NCBI GenBank assembly: GCA_022566535.1
Contig: JADFIR010000020.1
Span: forward strand, 1 to 50,615
DNA: 50,615 nt
Direction: 5' to 3'
Source of the DNA: Planctomycetota bacterium
GTDB lineage: Bacteria; Planctomycetota; Phycisphaerae; Phycisphaerales; SM1A02
The position numbers and the translations under genes are program-made. The notes beneath the pieces were generated by a model. It did no database searches. It was not told the DNA's origin and saw only the letters and a list, made by a program, of their open reading frames with translations. Of the stretch, positions 1 to 7,710 are shown piece by piece (position 1 is the stretch's first letter; the number at the start of each line of letters is the position of its first letter).

Positions 1-108
1 AATTCTGAAGCTCTGAGAGGCAGGTTTGTCTCAACAATCAGGCGTCTTGGAGAGAGGATCAAGGAGGTTCAAGAGAAGATTGCTCGGGTCGAGGGGGAGA
101 ATTTGTGA
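1..108 (+). CDS. 3' end of an unidentified coding frame
   Basis: An open frame enters from the left edge and stops at a TGA at 106-108, giving 35 residues rich in Glu, Lys, Arg and Ile (for example the stretch ERIKEVQEKIARVEGENL). This looks like a C-terminal amphipathic or coiled-coil helix. The codon use is more AT-rich than the rest of the window. No family can be named from this length. It could be a chance open frame, because it lies beside a mosaic of gene fragments. Confidence 0.3.
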   Translation, partial: NSEALRGRFVSTIRRLGERIKEVQEKIARVEGENL

Positions 109-344
109 AAAACTTTAATACCTATCAGGCAATCTGTTGAGCCCAACCGAATTTTGACGCTGTGGCCAATATCAGTGGAAAGTGTGATCCTTTGACAGGG
201 CATCATTTCTTTCTAGGTGAAATCACGCTCCAACCACCCACGATGTCGATGGAAACGCAGAATCTTCTCTCAATTTCACGCATGCGTTTGCTGAGCTGAT
301 GCCCTCCCCTAATAATCTCTCTTACCTCATCCGCTAATTCGTCA
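109..344. other. No gene recognised
   Basis: I see no convincing coding frame, RNA or repeat in this stretch. It is visibly more AT-rich than the rest of the window and separates an incoming open frame from the gene-fragment mosaic. Confidence 0.4.
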
Positions 345-440
345 TTAATAGTGCAGATCGAACCCGGTGACTCGTCCGGTCTGCGTACCCGTGTGGTAGG
401 TCGAGCGGCGGCGGCCCGTGGTCAATACAAGCGGATACTC
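345..440 (-). pseudogene. Fragment resembling the molybdopterin-binding C-terminal region of a formate dehydrogenase alpha subunit
   Basis: About 30 codons read EYPLVLTTGRR followed by YHTGTQTGRV. This matches the signature near the C terminus of molybdopterin oxidoreductases (typically YPLVLTTGR ... YHTGTMTRR), which contributes to cofactor binding. The fragment has no start of its own. It is fused in frame to the truncated prfB fragment and stops at 345 after GFDLHY. The rest of the enzyme (normally 700-1000 residues) is absent. The family match rests on one short motif. Confidence 0.5.
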
Positions 441-714
441 GTCGTCGGCCTCTTCCGCGAGTAATTCGGCCAACTCGTCGAGCTCTTCGGTCTTTGCGCG
501 CAGCTCACGCCACGGATGCACCCACCCCTTTAGCCGGTTGGATTCATCGATGACCTCGCGAGCCTTCTCCTGGTTGTCCCAGAAGGTGGGTTCAGCCATC
601 GCCTCGTCGAGCTCTTCTATGCGAGCTGCGCGGGTCTCTACGTCAAAGATACCCCCGTAGCTCGGCGACCCTGGTGGTCAGTGCCGAGAGCAGCTGCAGC
701 GCGTCCTTGTTCAT
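440..714 (-). pseudogene. prfB: 5' fragment of peptide chain release factor 2 with programmed +1 frameshift site
   Basis: An ATG at 712-714 opens a 23-codon frame ending ELRGYL at an in-frame TGA (643-645). The context AGG/GGG-like purines, then TAT CTT TGA C, is the classic RF2 autoregulatory +1 frameshift site (CTT TGA at 643-648), with an internal Shine-Dalgarno-like run just upstream. After the shift the frame continues DVETRAARIEELDEA, then MAEPTFWDNQEKAREVI and on to LLAEEADDE, the coiled N-terminal domain of RF2 before the GGQ domain. The gene then breaks abruptly (near 440) into formate-dehydrogenase-like sequence. The GGQ and SPF regions are missing, so this copy cannot make a working release factor. 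Confidence 0.8.
643..660 (-). promoter_or_regulatory. prfB: RF2 programmed +1 ribosomal frameshift signal
   Basis: On the minus strand the bases read CTACGGGGGTATCTTTGAC: a G-rich internal Shine-Dalgarno mimic, the slippery CTT codon and the poor-context UGA C stop. In known bacteria UGA is read by RF2 itself, so low RF2 favours the shift and autoregulates prfB. Here the signal survives although the gene behind it is truncated. Confidence 0.8.
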
Positions 715-754
715 GGCAGGTCCGAGTATTCGTGAACCGGAATACGAGCGAGGG

Positions 755-780
755 GCCGTCCGCGTGGACGACCCCTAAGG
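755..780. terminator. Hairpin between the prfB fragment and the next fragment
   Basis: GGGGCCGTCC and GGACGACCCC form an imperfect stem around a GCGT loop, close to the prfB fragment start on its upstream side. There is no clear T-run. A second, perfect 12-bp palindrome CCTTCTAGAAGG lies near 822-833, just past the end of the minus-strand gene at 849, and could act as its terminator stem. Confidence 0.3.
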
Positions 781-848
781 CGCGAAATATACCGGTGCCC
801 AGGATGGGTATCAACCGAACGCCCTTCTAGAAGGCCGGGCTTCTTCCA

Positions 849-1580
849 TCACCCGTCGAGCGAGAAAACGTCCTCAGCCCCGGCCAGAATTTCGTTGAGC
901 GCATCGTTGAAGAACGTGCTGTTGGCCACGACGTCGGCATCCACCTGATCGGTATATTCCTTCCAGGACTTCTCGACCTCCTCCTCGAAGTCCGCCATGA
1001 TCCCTGGGCCCTGGGCCCGGATACGGCAGTTGCAGCCGTAATCCGGCACGAGAAGTCCGGTGTTTGCCTCGCCGCCGTCGGAGTAGATCGCGTCGATCGC
1101 TCCCGCCGTCCTCCGGCGATCGTGGAGTACGACCTCGGTCCCGGTCGGCGAGGTCAGCGTCACGCGGCGGCCGAGGCCCTCGCCGGTGAGTTCGAGCGTC
1201 CACTGATCTGCTTGCGTTGTCTGCACCGGCGGTATGCCATTGTTGCGGACAAACAGACGTGACGCCGGTGTAACCCTGTCATCAAGCAAGTGTGCCGGGG
1301 TCTCGGCATTGATCGGCCGGTCATTCAGCACGGTAAGCCCTGATTTGCCAGGCAACTCGAAGGGCTCATCGCTTTGTGCCAGCGCGGCGGGAATCCAACC
1401 AGCGGGCATGTCTTTCGCAAACGGGATGCTCGCGCCGACAACGGCAGACATGGCGGCGAGACCGCTGCCGCGCAGGAAGCCGCGGCGCGAAACAGGATCG
1501 ACCTTTCGGCCCCATAACTGTCGGTCTGCGGTCGTCGGATCCTCGGCGTAAAGCCGGTGAATACCGCGCTTTAATGTCAT
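849..1580 (-). pseudogene. Chimeric frame: Tat-type sulfite-oxidase-like N terminus joined to unrelated segments
   Basis: The 243-residue frame starts like a periplasmic molybdopterin sulfite-oxidase/SoxC-like protein. It has a twin-arginine signal SRRGFLRGSG (31-40), a hydrophobic helix (41-52), AQSDEPFELP, then SRLFVRNNGIPP and WTLELTGE (127-134). The expected Mo-binding Cys domain never follows. From about residue 137 it reads VTLTSPTGTEVVLHDR, resembling a proprotein-convertase P-domain strand. From about residue 171 it changes again to an acidic helical stretch that I cannot place (ADFEEEVEKSWKEY). Genuine family members are about 400 residues. I read this as a fusion of fragments and not a functional protein. 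The P-domain match is tentative. Confidence 0.5.
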
Positions 1581-1596
1581 CCAGTGCCCCCTCGCA

Positions 1597-1815
1597 TCAG
1601 GTACCGCGTGTTGCTGATGTCTCGTATGCGTGCAGCATGCTTTTTATAGTCTCGACAAGTCCGACTGCACGCTCGGCATCATAACTCAGATTTTTTTGGT
1701 CCATGTAGTTCTGTTGCGTCAGCTCCAGCTGCATGGCGTGGACACCATCTTCGTGCGCGCCATAGCTGCGCGTGATGTGGCCACCGCGAAATCGCCCGTT
1801 GGTGACGGACGAATA
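1597..1815 (-). pseudogene. C-terminal fragment of N-formylglutamate amidohydrolase (HutG-like)
   Basis: About 72 codons read [34 protein letters not shown], then LSYDAERAVGLVETIKSML. This matches the C-terminal end of N-formylglutamate deformylases, enzymes of histidine degradation (family pattern NGRFKGGYITRHYG...GVHALQLE). The upstream part of the open frame is low-complexity Ala/Arg translation and looks like a shadow of the opposite-strand SecA fragment, so the homologous part begins near 1815. The N-terminal two thirds and the zinc ligands are absent. Confidence 0.6.
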
Positions 1816-1819
1816 TGGC

Positions 1820-2026
1820 GATGCCTGTGCTGCTGCGGCGACCGCGGCCGGGACTGCGACCCAGCGCCGCGATCTGGTGGCTGCCCAACGTGCCGGCACC
1901 GCCACCGCCACAGCCAGACCCAAGCGCCAGCCGATCCGCCGAACCGCCCCCGCCATCGGGCGCAATGAGCCGTGCCCCTGCGGCTCCGGCAAGAAGTATA
2001 AACGCTGCTGCGGCCAACGGAAGTAA
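1820..2026 (+). pseudogene. C-terminal fragment of SecA with SEC-C zinc motif
   Basis: The frame ends [22 protein letters not shown] then stop (2024-2026). This is the canonical SEC-C zinc-binding motif (CxC ... CC) that ends SecA and some unrelated proteins, and it normally binds SecB or the ribosome. It is preceded by an Ala/Thr/Pro-rich linker, as in SecA tails. Only about 65 codons are recognisable and the ATPase body is missing. It abuts, head to head, the HutG-like fragment on the other strand. A small stand-alone SEC-C protein is a less likely alternative. Confidence 0.55.
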
Positions 2027-2050
2027 GCGCCGAAACGTCAACCGGTCAAC

Positions 2051-2102
2051 AGCTGGGACGCTACGCGTCCTGAGACCGGCGGGCGTAGCCACGCCGGCTA
2101 TC
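2051..2102 (+). repeat. REP-like double-hairpin repeat, copy 1 (degenerate)
   Basis: This copy contains GGGACGC, TAC, GCGTCC, then CCGGCGGGCGTAGCC and CGCCGGCTATC, the same arrangement as the copies at 4871, 13525 and 46159. Both hairpins are slightly decayed here (CTGAGA in place of CCGGGA, one inserted A). It lies at the 3' end of the minus-strand membrane-protein gene. Confidence 0.8.
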
Positions 2103-3267
2103 TTCCCTGCGCGCTGCGAACGTTCTCAGCCGCATCAAATGTTTCGGGGTCTCGGCGTCTTCTTGCCGCCCACCGCCAAACAAGTAGACCAGCCAGCGGA
2201 AGGATCAACAGCCACGACCGGCCGTGAATGAACCCCAGTTCATAAAGCGGCAGGGCGAGCAGTACCGCGGCCCCATACGCCATCACGTTTCTCCGCGACA
2301 ATTGCATCGGCCGGCCCGGGCCCAGAAACAGCAACACATACGCAGGAAAGATCAGACTGTAGAACGCGAGGAACCGCAGATAGATCCCTTCGCCCGCAAT
2401 CCTTCCATCGCCGCCGGCCGCATTTGCAAACGAAAGCACCGCCAGCGCTATCAGAGCGAACATGACTGCCAGGTGTCTGAAGCGTCGATGGCTGCCCGGC
2501 GCCTGCCACAGCTCTCGCAGGTGCGCCGCGATGGTGAAGGTCGATTGGCCGAGCACATAACCCATGACCAGCGGGGTCAGCGCTGATGCGAACGCATATG
2601 CACAGGTGAATAGCATCAGCACGCCAAAGCTCAGGCCGAAAACAGCGAATGAGTGACGGCTTGGCGAATCCCGCAGCGCGCGGTGGAACGTCAAATCCAG
2701 GTACGGGCAGAACAGGAAGCCAAACACGATGGTTGGCGTCATCCAGGCCAACTGGGCCGGATCGCTTTGGCCGGCCCACGCGATGTCGCCCAGCGGCCCA
2801 GCGCCCCATTGCACAAACGCAGCCAGCGAGAACGCATAGGTCAGGATCGCCAACACCGGCCACAGCCTGGCGGGCAACAGACTGACAATGACGGCGGCCG
2901 CCAGGACCGCGATCGCGAGGATCAGCCCGAACCAATGTTCCAGTGGTCCGCCGCCGATGTCCGGCACCGGCAGAATGAACGTTGCCGCGAAGAACGGAAT
3001 GAAGAACATGTGGTAGGCGATCGTGACAATCGAAAACCACCGCATTGCTGATTGGTGCCGCTGCACCATCTGTTGGCTTGTACGGTGGCGCAACACGTAC
3101 CCGAAGGCGGCGCAGCCAAGCACGTTGGGAATTGCAAAGGCGAGAAAGCCCAACCAGCCGAACCGCCGCAGCAGGATCACCGGCAGGTACATCGCGATGC
3201 ACCACGTCCAGCTATTGGAGCAGAACAGGCCCCAAGCGATTGTTGCCAGCCGGCGCCGCGGGCTCAC
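2098..3267 (-). CDS. Polytopic membrane protein of unknown function
   Basis: The protein has 389 residues and roughly ten to twelve hydrophobic segments separated by short Arg-containing loops. It starts at the GTG of VSPRRRLATIAWGLF, with positive charges before the first membrane segment. I chose this start because the GTG overlaps the stop of the upstream DUF4442 gene by 4 nt (GTGA at 3264-3267), a translational-coupling arrangement. The longer upstream frame is the neighbour's shadow. No transporter signature can be named. The C terminus is a basic tail (RRRRDPETFD). Coupling with the hotdog-fold protein suggests a shared, perhaps lipid-related, role, but that is inference. Confidence 0.7.
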   Translation of the reverse strand: MSPRRRLATIAWGLFCSNSWTWCIAMYLPVILLRRFGWLGFLAFAIPNVLGCAAFGYVLRHRTSQQMVQRHQSAMRWFSIVTIAYHMFFIPFFAATFILPVPDIGGGPLEHWFGLILAIAVLAAAVIVSLLPARLWPVLAILTYAFSLAAFVQWGAGPLGDIAWAGQSDPAQLAWMTPTIVFGFLFCPYLDLTFHRALRDSPSRHSFAVFGLSFGVLMLFTCAYAFASALTPLVMGYVLGQSTFTIAAHLRELWQAPGSHRRFRHLAVMFALIALAVLSFANAAGGDGRIAGEGIYLRFLAFYSLIFPAYVLLFLGPGRPMQLSRRNVMAYGAAVLLALPLYELGFIHGRSWLLILPLAGLLVWRWAARRRRDPETFDAAENVRSAQGR

Positions 3268-3782
3268 TTGTTCTTGTGGCGGGCGGGCCGCTGGCGCAGC
3301 AGCGCCTTGGGAGTGCAATGAAATGTGATCTGGCAGCGCCCGACCCGGAACTCCTTGCCTCGCATCTTGATCTGTTGGCGGATTTCTAATTCCAGCTCGA
3401 TGTTGAACTCGCCGCCGGCCGCGATCCTCCGTGCCAGATCTTCCGAATTGACCACGTGATACACCGCCGGTCCCCGGCACGGGCGAAGGAACTGGTAGCG
3501 CATCTCCTTACACATGACGATGTAGTCGCTGCCGCACTCGGAGAACAGATACATTCCACCGGCGACCTCCGAGTTGCCCAGCAGGGCCGCACCGGCCATC
3601 GCGTTATACCAGTTGCGGTTGAACCGGCGAAACGGCAGCACGGCGCTGAAGCGCTTGGTGCCCAGCCGCTTCATCGTTATGCCTGAGCGGAACGCGAATG
3701 GCAGCCAAATCAGCGAACACGCCTTCTGCCAGAAGTTGTTGCGCGTGCTGAGCCGGCTGATGAACGCCTCGACGCGCTGCAT
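3264..3782 (-). CDS. DUF4442-like hotdog-fold protein
   Basis: This 172-residue protein carries the pattern of the DUF4442/YiiD-C hotdog family, which is related to acyl-CoA thioesterases. It shows FRSGITMKRLGTKRFSAVLP, then the conserved RFNRNWYNAMAGAALLGNSE and AGGMYLF, followed by a strand-rich C-terminal half. In this fold the NWYNAMAGAAL helix is the central hotdog helix. A catalytic acid cannot be assigned with certainty. The ATG at 3780-3782 follows a 260-bp gap shared with a divergent gene. It is translationally coupled to the downstream membrane-protein gene through a GTGA overlap. Confidence 0.65.
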   Translation of the reverse strand: MQRVEAFISRLSTRNNFWQKACSLIWLPFAFRSGITMKRLGTKRFSAVLPFRRFNRNWYNAMAGAALLGNSEVAGGMYLFSECGSDYIVMCKEMRYQFLRPCRGPAVYHVVNSEDLARRIAAGGEFNIELELEIRQQIKMRGKEFRVGRCQITFHCTPKALLRQRPARHKNK

Positions 3783-4042
3783 GAAGCTTTCGCGCGTGGG
3801 CCCAGTCGTAGTGACGCGGGTGGGGGTGGCCGGAGGCGCCTCGCGGATGGAGTGGTCGAGTTTTGCGGTGGAAACTTGCAGGATAATCCTTCCGGAGTTG
3901 GTCCGTGGATGCCGACAGAGGATCGCTATGCTAACCGCATCGGCGTCATACTTCCAGCCGCGAGCCTTGTGGATCTTCCCGGCAACCTCGGCCTCTCGCG
4001 CGTCGATGATGCGATAATTGCCGATCTTTGGCAGCCCTTGCC
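3783..4042. promoter_or_regulatory. Divergent intergenic region
   Basis: This 260-bp gap separates the minus-strand DUF4442 gene from the plus-strand isomerase-like gene and must hold both promoters. I see no strong -35/-10 pair, repeat or RNA. Confidence 0.3.
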
Positions 4043-4873
4043 ATGACCAATCCTCGAATCGGCGTATGCAGTTGGAGCCTCCGCCCCAGCGATCCCCGGC
4101 AGATGATCGCAGCTTTGCGGCGTCTGGACATTACGGCCGTGCAGCTGGCCTTGGGGACGGCGGGGGCCGAGCCTTCGATTGACCGCGTCGTCGTCGATCG
4201 GCTCCGAAACGCTGGTTTTTGCATCATGAGCGGGATGATGGGCATGGCGGCCGAAGACTACTCGACGCTGGAATCGATTCGACGCACCGGCGGCGTTCGG
4301 CCGGACAACACCTGGCCGAGCAATCGGCGGCATGCCGCGGCCGTCGCGCGCTTCGCCGGCCAAGAGGCGATCGGCCTGGTGACCTTTCACGCGGGCTTTC
4401 TGCCGCAAAGGCGCGACGATGCCAGGCGATCGGCCATGCTCGATCGGCTGCGCAGGATCGGCGACCTCTTTGGCGAGCATGGAGTTGACGTGGCCTTGGA
4501 GACCGGGCAGGAGACCGCCGAGACGCTCGCCGATGTCCTGGCCGAGCTTGACCGCCCAAACGTCGGCGTGAACTTCGATCCGGCGAACGTGATCCTCTAC
4601 GATGCAGGCGACCCGATCCAGGCTCTGTGCCGACTCGCGCCTCATGTCAGGCAGGTGCATGTCAAGGATGCGCTGCCGGCAGATTCGCCGGGAACCTGGG
4701 GAACCGAAGTTGCCGTGGGCGCTGGAGCCGTGGACTGGGATGCGTTCTTCGCTCAAGCGCTGGCGATCCGCCCGGCAGTGAACTTCGTAATCGAGCGCGA
4801 AACGGGCGCGAACCGGGACGCGGATATCGCGTCTGCCCGTGATCTGGTTACGAGGTACTTGTCTGCCCAGTAG
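4043..4873 (+). CDS. Sugar phosphate isomerase/epimerase family protein (xylose-isomerase-like TIM barrel)
   Basis: The protein has 276 residues. Features of the AP-endonuclease-2/xylose-isomerase-like barrel are IGVCSWSL at the N terminus, VALETGQE (Glu at a metal-binding strand end), VGVNFDPANVIL, VRQVHVKDA (His/Asp) and a terminal FVIERETG (Glu). These correspond to the usual Glu-Asp-His-Glu metal ligands. I start it at the ATG of MTNPRIGVCSW; a TTG 15 nt upstream is possible. The substrate cannot be deduced. The stop codon TAG (4871-4873) is the first triplet of a REP-like repeat. Confidence 0.8.
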   Translation: MTNPRIGVCSWSLRPSDPRQMIAALRRLDITAVQLALGTAGAEPSIDRVVVDRLRNAGFCIMSGMMGMAAEDYSTLESIRRTGGVRPDNTWPSNRRHAAAVARFAGQEAIGLVTFHAGFLPQRRDDARRSAMLDRLRRIGDLFGEHGVDVALETGQETAETLADVLAELDRPNVGVNFDPANVILYDAGDPIQALCRLAPHVRQVHVKDALPADSPGTWGTEVAVGAGAVDWDAFFAQALAIRPAVNFVIERETGANRDADIASARDLVTRYLSAQ

Positions 4874-4924
4874 CCGGGACGCTACGCGTCCCGGGACCGG
4901 CGGGCGTAGCCCGCCGGCTATCCG
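4871..4924 (+). repeat. REP-like double-hairpin repeat, copy 2 (best-preserved)
   Basis: Two adjacent perfect hairpins are present: CCGGGACGC pairs with GCGTCCCGG around TAC, and CCGGCGGGC pairs with GCCCGCCGG around GTA. The outer ends TAGCCGG and CCGGCTA also pair, so the whole unit can fold as a cloverleaf-like structure. The repeat supplies the stop codon of the preceding gene and could act as a transcript end. Confidence 0.9.
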
Positions 4925-4966
4925 GTAGGATGGACGCTGCGAATTCGATACGAAGGACGAAGACCC

Positions 4967-6721
4967 ATGGAACGCGTTACGGTTTGCATTGCGTTGATCT
5001 GGGCGGTGATGGTCGCCGTCGTTGCGACCCCCTCGCTGGCGCACCCACCTTCGACGCGTCCGGCGGAGGTGGTGTATCAACACGCGGCCGTTGCGGCTGA
5101 CCATCCGATCGCGTCACAGGCGGGAGTCGAGATGCTCAAGCTCGGCGGCAATGCGGTGGACGCTGCGGTGGCGACGAGCTTCTGCCTTTCGGTCGTTCGG
5201 CCATACTCCTGCGGGATCGGAGGCGGCGGGTTCATGGTGATCTACAAGCCCGCCCGCGATGGGGGCGAGCCGGTCGAGGTCGCGATCAACTACCGCGAGA
5301 CGGCTCCCGTTGCCGTCGGGCCGAACTACTACGTCAGGCTGGCTGATGCAACGGCCAGCCGCGCCGGCTACCACGCCGTCGGTGTTCCGGGCACGGTGGC
5401 GGGTCTGTTGTGGGCGTTGGAGCACCATGGCACACTGGACCGCGCTGCGGTGCTCGCCCCGGCGATCCGCGCCGCCGAGCACGGCTTCGCCGCCGACCAC
5501 AATTACCTCGACGCCGCTCGCGGCTTCGCGCAGCGACTGCATGAGCACCCGCATCTCAAGGGTACCTCCAAATACCTTTGGGAGACCATGTGTCTCCAAG
5601 GCAAGGTCAACGTCGGCGATCTCATCAAGAACCCCCAACAAGCTCGCGCCCTTCGCCTCATCGCTGACCGTGGCGCCGAAGCCTTCTATACCGGCGAGAT
5701 CGCCGAGGCGATCGTCGCGTCAATGAGCGCCCACGATGGACCGATCACCAAGGACGATCTGGCCGGCTACACGGTGCGCACGACGAAGCCGTTACGTGGA
5801 ACATTCCGGGCGCGGGCGCGGGGGTTGGGTTTGGAAGTGCTGTCGATGCCTCCGCCCAGCAGCGGCGGGATCGCCATGCTCCAGATCCTCGGCATCTTTG
5901 AGCGGCGCATGGATGATCTGAGCGGGCTCGAGCACAATCGCCCGGAGTATGTGCACCTGCTGGTCGAGGCGATGAAGCACGCGTTCGCCGATCGGGCCCA
6001 ATGGCTGGCCGACCCGGCGTTCGCTGAGGTGCCGACCAGGCGATTGCTTGAGTCTGGTTATCTGGATCGCCTGGCCGATTCGGTTTCGATGCAACACACA
6101 TTGGATCGATTCGACTACGGCTCGGTCGCGCCTGCGCCCCAAGACGGTGGCACCAGCCACATTTCCGTTATCGACGCCGACGGCATGGCGGTCGCCTGCA
6201 CCGAAACGATCAACCTCATTTATGGATCGTTGGTCATGGTGCCGGGCTTCGGCTTCGCGCTGAACAACCAGATGGACGATTTCACGACCGTCCCCGGCCA
6301 ACCCAACGCGTTCGGCCTGCGCCAATCGGATCGCAACCTGCCTGCACCCGGCAAGCGTCCGCTGAGCAGCATGTCGCCGACGATTGTGCTGCGCAACGGC
6401 AAGCCGATCATCATTGCCGGCGCTTCCGGAGGGCCGAGGATCATCACCGGGACCGTGCAGTGCGTGCTGAATTGTCTGCTGTTTGACATGACGCCGGCCG
6501 AGGCGGTCGCGGCCCCGCGCTTCCACCATCAGTGGCTGCCGAACGTCTTACAGTTCGAGGACGGTTGGACGGACGAATGCACGATCGGGGCGCTGAAGAT
6601 CCTTGGGCACGAAGTGGGGCGGCGCGATGAGGTCGGCGTCGTTCAACTGATCCAGGTGACGGCCGAAGGCATCCGCGCCGCCAGCGACCCCCGCAAAGGC
6701 GGCCAACCCGCGGGGTATTGA
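4967..6721 (+). CDS. ggt: Gamma-glutamyltranspeptidase
   Basis: This 584-residue N-terminal nucleophile hydrolase cleaves the gamma-glutamyl bond of glutathione and transfers or hydrolyses it in the periplasm. The signal peptide is residues 1-25 (hydrophobic core, then SLAHPP). The large-subunit signature NAVDAAVATSF and GIGGGGFMVIY follow. Autoprocessing should occur before Thr396 in DGGTSHISV, the catalytic nucleophile of the small subunit. Later motifs are LNNQMDDFT, PLSSMSPTIVL and the glycine pair ASGGPRIITG that forms the oxyanion hole. The length is normal. A hairpin (AGCCGGG/CCCGGCT, about 6757-6779) downstream may end the transcript. Confidence 0.93.
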   Translation: MERVTVCIALIWAVMVAVVATPSLAHPPSTRPAEVVYQHAAVAADHPIASQAGVEMLKLGGNAVDAAVATSFCLSVVRPYSCGIGGGGFMVIYKPARDGGEPVEVAINYRETAPVAVGPNYYVRLADATASRAGYHAVGVPGTVAGLLWALEHHGTLDRAAVLAPAIRAAEHGFAADHNYLDAARGFAQRLHEHPHLKGTSKYLWETMCLQGKVNVGDLIKNPQQARALRLIADRGAEAFYTGEIAEAIVASMSAHDGPITKDDLAGYTVRTTKPLRGTFRARARGLGLEVLSMPPPSSGGIAMLQILGIFERRMDDLSGLEHNRPEYVHLLVEAMKHAFADRAQWLADPAFAEVPTRRLLESGYLDRLADSVSMQHTLDRFDYGSVAPAPQDGGTSHISVIDADGMAVACTETINLIYGSLVMVPGFGFALNNQMDDFTTVPGQPNAFGLRQSDRNLPAPGKRPLSSMSPTIVLRNGKPIIIAGASGGPRIITGTVQCVLNCLLFDMTPAEAVAAPRFHHQWLPNVLQFEDGWTDECTIGALKILGHEVGRRDEVGVVQLIQVTAEGIRAASDPRKGGQPAGY

Positions 6722-6755
6722 CGGCATCCGCTGACCGTACCCAGAAGCACAAGAG

Positions 6756-6780
6756 AGCCGGGTAGTGTCACCCCGGCTGA
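6756..6780. terminator. Hairpin downstream of ggt
   Basis: AGCCGGG and CCCGGCT pair around a 9-nt loop, 35 bp past the ggt stop. No T-run follows, so Rho-independent termination is uncertain. Confidence 0.35.
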
Positions 6781-6883
6781 CGGACGACTGACACGTGCTT
6801 CCCAACCCGGCGCACACACACAAAGCCCATGGAAAGCTTTGGTGATTATGTACCAGACGCAAGGCGCGGTATGATCATGGTGC

Positions 6884-7558
6884 ATGACCTGTTCCTGCAC
6901 ACGTCGTCTCGGCTTCGCAGTGCGGGAAGCATTCATCTTTTGGAAGCAGGACTGGGTTCATCGCGTTGGCCTACTCCCCCTCGTTGCCATCCTGTTCCTG
7001 CCTATCCTGTTTGGTTCTCGGGGGCTTGTGCAAATGGGTGATGAGATTCGGATTGTTCTGTCTGCCATAGCCGCCACGCTTGTCATTGCGCTCCTAACGG
7101 TTGCTGTTCGGTGTGTTCAAATGCCCGAGATTCTCCGCAGGAGGAAGATTGAAAGGGCGACCAAGTGCAGAGTCTTGATGGGCACCGGCACAGCCCTTGC
7201 GGGCATTGAGAGCATCGACATGTATCAAGGTGGCCCGGAAACGTGGAAAGATCACTACGAATGCTGGATCGCCGATGTTGGCTCAGTCCTTTCGGTCAAG
7301 CAGAAACTTCGATTCATGTCGGCCATCCCAGATAGATGCTGGCACAATGGTTTCTGGCTACAAGTCGGGGACACAAAGGACGACACCTACCAGAATATGT
7401 GGAAGGACTTGCGTGGCAAGTTAGTGGTGTTGGCGGAGATCGAGAGGGAGGTCCGGCAAGATGCCGCGACTCAGGCGACTAGCTCTTTGTACTCAACGTT
7501 CTCCGCCGTCAAAAGTTCTTTCATCGCATCCCTGAAGATGTACGGATTCTCGCGGTAA
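6884..7558 (+). pseudogene. Hypothetical two-helix membrane protein, 3' end overwritten by an IS relic
   Basis: The frame has 224 codons. The N-terminal region has two hydrophobic segments (about residues 27-44 and 55-75) followed by a soluble domain with GTGTALAGIESI and CWHNGFWLQVGDTKDD. I do not recognise a family. From about 7471 the frame runs antisense through the C-terminal part of an IS1595-type transposase remnant, so the last 30 residues are not native and the original C terminus is lost. The base composition is lower in GC than its neighbours, which suggests acquired DNA. The start is uncertain; a GTG at 6920 is an alternative. Confidence 0.5.
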
Positions 7559-7632
7559 TTGAATCGGAACTCAAACTCATCGAGATAGGCGGGCAGATGC
7601 TTGCAGGACACCTGATGGAAGGCACCAACCAC
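7471..7632 (-). mobile_element. IS1595/ISXO2-family transposase remnant (C-terminal end only)
   Basis: Fifty-three codons read VVGAFHQVSCKHLPAYLDEF, EFRFNYRENPY and IFRDAMKELL, then stop at 7471-7473. This is the characteristic C-terminal end of ISXO2-like transposases (family pattern HLPRYLAEFEFRFNNRENPYLFRDTL). A full element would be about 1 kb with a DDE catalytic core. Here only the last 160 nt survive, cut off at the short repeat beginning at 7629. No terminal inverted repeats were identified. Confidence 0.75.
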
Positions 7633-7670
7633 CGGTCGCTGCTTTACAGGCAGCGCACGGCGGCCGGCGC
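7629..7670 (+). repeat. Short dispersed repeat D, copy 1
   Basis: CCACCGGTCGCTGCTTTACA, then GGCAG and after a few bases GGCGGCCGGCG, recur with few changes at 8533. The two copies lie in the same orientation on either side of the dockerin-tailed gene. This copy marks the truncation point of the IS relic. Confidence 0.6.
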
Positions 7671-7710
7671 CATACGCCGTAGGCCTCAAGCACCAAGCCT
7701 CGAGCCTTCC

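Noticed and set aside
1..6. The window begins AATTC, which resembles an EcoRI half-site of a clone end
   Set aside because: A 5-base match is expected by chance; nothing else indicates a cloning junction.
3926..5104. A long minus-strand frame opposite the isomerase-like gene
   Set aside because: It is Arg/Gly-rich, passes through the REP-like repeat and is antisense to a better gene.
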